From: Bacillota bacterium
GTDB lineage: Bacteria > Bacillota > Clostridia > Acetivibrionales > DTU013
Direction: 5' to 3'
NCBI GenBank assembly: GCA_023409615.1
Contig: JAEYRF010000180.1
Coordinates: forward strand, 1-33,798
DNA length: 33,798 nucleotides
Shown here: positions 31,927 through 33,798 of the stretch, in pieces
How the letters are laid out: every line of letters starts with the position of its first letter
Numbering within the stretch: the first letter of the stretch is position 1
Translations under genes and position numbers: made by a program
Notes under the pieces: generated by a model
What the model saw: only the letters and a program-made list of their open reading frames with translations
Told to the model about the DNA's origin: nothing
Database searches by the model: none

Positions 31927-32304
31927 ATGCGTTATAAAATTAGTCACGACGATGTTAATCCAATTAAACTGGAAGGCAGGGATCTGCGATGGATAATCAC
32001 CGAAGAAACAGTGGGTGCCAAACAGATGTCTATTGCAGTAATGCATTGTTTCCCAAATTCGATTGTTAAGCCGCTGCACGCTCACAAGGATATTGAAGAA
32101 GTTATCTACATCCTGGAAGGTGCAGGACAGTGCTGGATTGACGGAGAAATCATTGATTTTAAAAAAGGAGATGCTGTATTTTTCCCGGCAAACTCCAAGC
32201 ATCAGGTGCGAAATGTAACTGACGAAATGCTTGTAACTGCATCTATATTTTCGCAGCCAACATCTCCCGAACAGTATGTTAGTTACCCCGAAAGCATGTT
32301 TTAA
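31927..32304 (+). CDS. Small single-domain cupin
   Basis: 125 residues. Cupin motif 1 is PLHAHKDIEEVIYILEGAG (two His, then Glu) and motif 2 is FFPANSKHQVRN (His), giving the usual 3-His/1-Glu metal site. It is cytoplasmic, with no signal peptide. Stand-alone cupins of this kind act as sugar or sugar-acid isomerases, dioxygenases or decarboxylases, or as ligand-binding proteins; sequence alone does not choose. ATG 31927 follows AAAGGAG. It lies between the importer and the PPC/RraA genes, so it probably acts on the imported compound or its breakdown product. Confidence 0.88.
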   Translation: MRYKISHDDVNPIKLEGRDLRWIITEETVGAKQMSIAVMHCFPNSIVKPLHAHKDIEEVIYILEGAGQCWIDGEIIDFKKGDAVFFPANSKHQVRNVTDEMLVTASIFSQPTSPEQYVSYPESMF

Positions 32305-32338
32305 TGATCCCGTTTGAAATTGAAAGGAGGACATAGCT

Positions 32339-32770
32339 TTGATTAGTTTTTGTAAACAAGGTACAGGACGACTAGTCGTTATCAATCTTGAGAGGGGAGA
32401 TCTTCTTCTCGAAAGTATACGCAATGCGCTGGATAGTTACGGAATCCGTGATGCTGTTGTCGTAAGCGCGATCGGTTCTCTGTCCAAGGTGGTACTACAC
32501 CGTGTGACTGGGTATGAGGTGGAGCCTGTAGATGAATTTGTAACACTTGAAAAGCCCATGGAACTTGCTTCCCTGCAAGGAATAGTTGTTGACGGACATC
32601 CTCATTTCCACATGGTTGTTTCTGATTTGGAACAAGCCTATACGGGTCATTTAGAAGAGGGAACCACAACACTTTACCTCGTTGAAATTTCTTTGCTTGA
32701 GCTTACAAATGTAGATCTGAAGCGCATACCTGACGAAAACAATATTGCCAAGCTCCGTACGAAGGATTAA
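32339..32770 (+). CDS. PPC/DUF296-domain protein
   Basis: 143 residues from a TTG start at 32339, eight bases after AAAGGAGG. The PPC (DUF296) fold is recognised by the opening GRLVVINLERGDLLLESIRNAL, the core VVSAIGSLSKVVLHRV, and the metal-binding-type histidines in DGHPHFHMVVSD and GHLEEGTTTLYLVEI. In plants PPC domains are fused to AT-hooks; bacterial stand-alone forms are trimers of unknown activity. No AT-hook or other DNA-binding motif is present, and the conserved His cluster and position in a catabolic operon suggest an enzymatic or small-molecule role. That is inference. It lies 34 bases after the cupin. Confidence 0.85.
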   Translation: MISFCKQGTGRLVVINLERGDLLLESIRNALDSYGIRDAVVVSAIGSLSKVVLHRVTGYEVEPVDEFVTLEKPMELASLQGIVVDGHPHFHMVVSDLEQAYTGHLEEGTTTLYLVEISLLELTNVDLKRIPDENNIAKLRTKD

Positions 32771-32880
32771 CAACAGAGGTTGAGGAAGCGAATGTTGCTC
32801 CGGCATATGGGAATACTATTTAAGCTGTCAAACCGGACGAATTCCGGTAAAAAATAATAAATTTATAAGGAGATAAAACA

Positions 32881-33588
32881 ATGTCAGTATCTAAAGAAGT
32901 ATTAGAAAAAATTCGCAAGCAACGTAACGCAGACTTATGTGATGCGCTTGATTCAATGGGATATCAAGACAAGTATGAAATGGATACGGCAATGGTGCCG
33001 CTTTATGACGGAATGCGCTTTGCCGGTATTGCCCACACGCAGGAATATATACGTGTACCCGAACACATGCCTGCTATGTCCTATGAAGACTTTGACCGCT
33101 TACAGTATACATCACGGTCCCAAGGCGGATATTCATTTGGAATGGACAATTGCCCTCCAATATTAGCAGATGAAGTATTGGTTATCGATGCAAAACGTAT
33201 AAGAGGTGGAGTTTTAGGCTCTGATAATACACTTGCAATGCAGGCTAACGGTGTAGTTGGATTTGTCATTGATGGAACATTGCGCGATACTCCTGAATGC
33301 CTGCGCCAAAAGACCCCATGTTTCTATACAGTTCGTTCATATACACATCCTCAGGGCCGTATCGCACAAGTATCAGACAGTCAGCCCATTACCTGTGCCG
33401 GCGTATATGTTCGTCCCGGCGATGTTATCTCTGGTGATGACGATGGTGTTTTAGTTATTCCTTATGAATTAGCAGCTGAAGTAGCAGACCGTGCATACAA
33501 AATTCAGCAAAAAGATCGCAAAAACCGTCGCCGCACATTTGAAAAACTTGGCTTACCACTTGATGAGACAGTTGAACTATTACCGTAA
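32881..33588 (+). CDS. RraA-like / 4-hydroxy-4-methyl-2-oxoglutarate aldolase-family protein
   Basis: 235 residues. Family motifs: NADLCDALDSMG at the N-terminus, GGVLGSDNTLAMQANGVVGFVIDGTLRD in the middle (Asp and Arg of the active site), and VRPGDVISGDDDGVLVIP near the end. RraA-fold aldolases are divalent-metal enzymes that cleave 4-hydroxy-4-methyl-2-oxoglutarate or decarboxylate oxaloacetate; other members are not enzymes. The complete DGxxRD motif argues for activity. ATG 32881 follows AAGGAG. Last gene of the unit, with a terminator 52 bases later. An aldolase for a branched oxo-acid would fit the branched-compound theme, but the substrate is unproven. Confidence 0.85.
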   Translation: MSVSKEVLEKIRKQRNADLCDALDSMGYQDKYEMDTAMVPLYDGMRFAGIAHTQEYIRVPEHMPAMSYEDFDRLQYTSRSQGGYSFGMDNCPPILADEVLVIDAKRIRGGVLGSDNTLAMQANGVVGFVIDGTLRDTPECLRQKTPCFYTVRSYTHPQGRIAQVSDSQPITCAGVYVRPGDVISGDDDGVLVIPYELAAEVADRAYKIQQKDRKNRRRTFEKLGLPLDETVELLP

Positions 33589-33639
33589 TCAGTAAAGTGA
33601 CGAAAAAGACAAACAATTTGTCAAAGCCAGAGAAAATAA

Positions 33640-33670
33640 AAGAGCTTCAGGTTTTAATCCTGAGGCTCTT
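33640..33670 (+). terminator. Terminator of the transport/RraA unit
   Basis: AAGAGCTTCAGG (33640-33651) pairs over 12 bp with CCTGAGGCTCTT (33659-33670), one G-T pair, loop TTTTAAT. The expected T run is cut short: ACTATG follows, then the intron. Confidence 0.82.
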
Positions 33671-33676
33671 ACTATG

Positions 33677-33798
33677 GTGCGCCCAGCATGGGCGCAATCT
33701 AGCGGGTGAAAGTCCCGAACACGCCTTAGTAGTGGGAAGTGTATAGCTTAAGACAAGGGTGTCCACCGTGAGGTGGAATCTGAAGGAAGTCGGCGGCA
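33677..33798 (+). mobile_element. Group II intron, 5' end (domain I), cut by window edge
   Basis: It opens with GTGCGCCCAGCATGGGCGC, the group II 5' splice-site start (GTGYG), and continues with domain I sequence, including GGGTGAAAGTCCCGAAC and CACCGTGAGGTGGAATC. It ends at GAAGGAAGTCGGCGGCA. These are blocks I know from bacterial group II introns. The boundary is set at the GTGCG. The intron-encoded reverse transcriptase would lie beyond the window. Confidence 0.88.

Noticed and set aside
32339..32770. Calling the PPC protein a DNA-binding regulator
   Set aside because: The name comes from plant AT-hook proteins. This protein has no AT-hook and consists of the PPC fold only.

Overview
The window looks like a chromosomal segment of an endospore-forming Gram-positive anaerobe of the Clostridia (Bacillota). 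The evidence is moderate-to-low GC, strong Shine-Dalgarno sites with GTG/TTG starts, sigma-A type promoters, an M-box magnesium riboswitch, a LysM/GH18 spore-cortex type enzyme, a CotH-family kinase, a YesM/YesN-type two-component pair and a CUT1 sugar ABC system without its own ATPase. No rRNA, tRNA or CRISPR array was seen. The species cannot be named from the sequence alone.

Layout. 1-0.7 kb: the tail of an IS1634/IS4-type transposase with its terminator, then a tiny gene built of 14-residue repeats. 0.7-6.1 kb, minus strand: two units, VTC polyphosphate polymerase-like / DUF4956 membrane protein / CotH kinase-like, and an OmpR-type response regulator with its sensor kinase. Both units carry nearly the same 20-bp operator, made of two repeats 11 bp apart, upstream of their promoters, so they probably form one regulatory module. 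6.2-14.2 kb, mostly minus strand: housekeeping and envelope genes. These are a CorA-like Mg transporter behind an M-box riboswitch, cytidine deaminase, an XRE/S24 LexA-like repressor facing a small unknown gene across a perfect palindrome, a SleL/YaaH-like hydrolase, a zinc-ribbon protein, a PAP2 phosphatase, a lipid kinase and an MFS exporter.

14.2-33.6 kb is a catabolic island. A minus-strand operon encodes a split transketolase, a xylose-isomerase-like TIM barrel protein and a D-2-hydroxyacid dehydrogenase. A FadR-type GntR regulator lies between it and a plus-strand operon for a zinc alcohol dehydrogenase, an HMG-CoA lyase-like protein and an HMG-CoA reductase. Next come a YesM/YesN sensor-regulator pair, a cytoplasmic DUF5060/DUF4038 (apiosidase-like, GH140-related) glycosidase, an ABC importer (lipoprotein plus two permeases), a cupin, a PPC/DUF296 protein and an RraA-like aldolase-family protein. 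The unit ends at a terminator, and a group II intron begins six bases after that hairpin and runs off the window.

Working model (inference): a plant-derived glycoside carrying a branched sugar, possibly apiose, is sensed by YesM/YesN, imported intact and hydrolysed inside the cell. The sugar would be processed by the isomerase and transketolase, and branched acids by the HMG-CoA lyase/reductase and RraA-type enzymes. No sugar kinase and no CoA ligase are seen, so any pathway is either incomplete here or novel.
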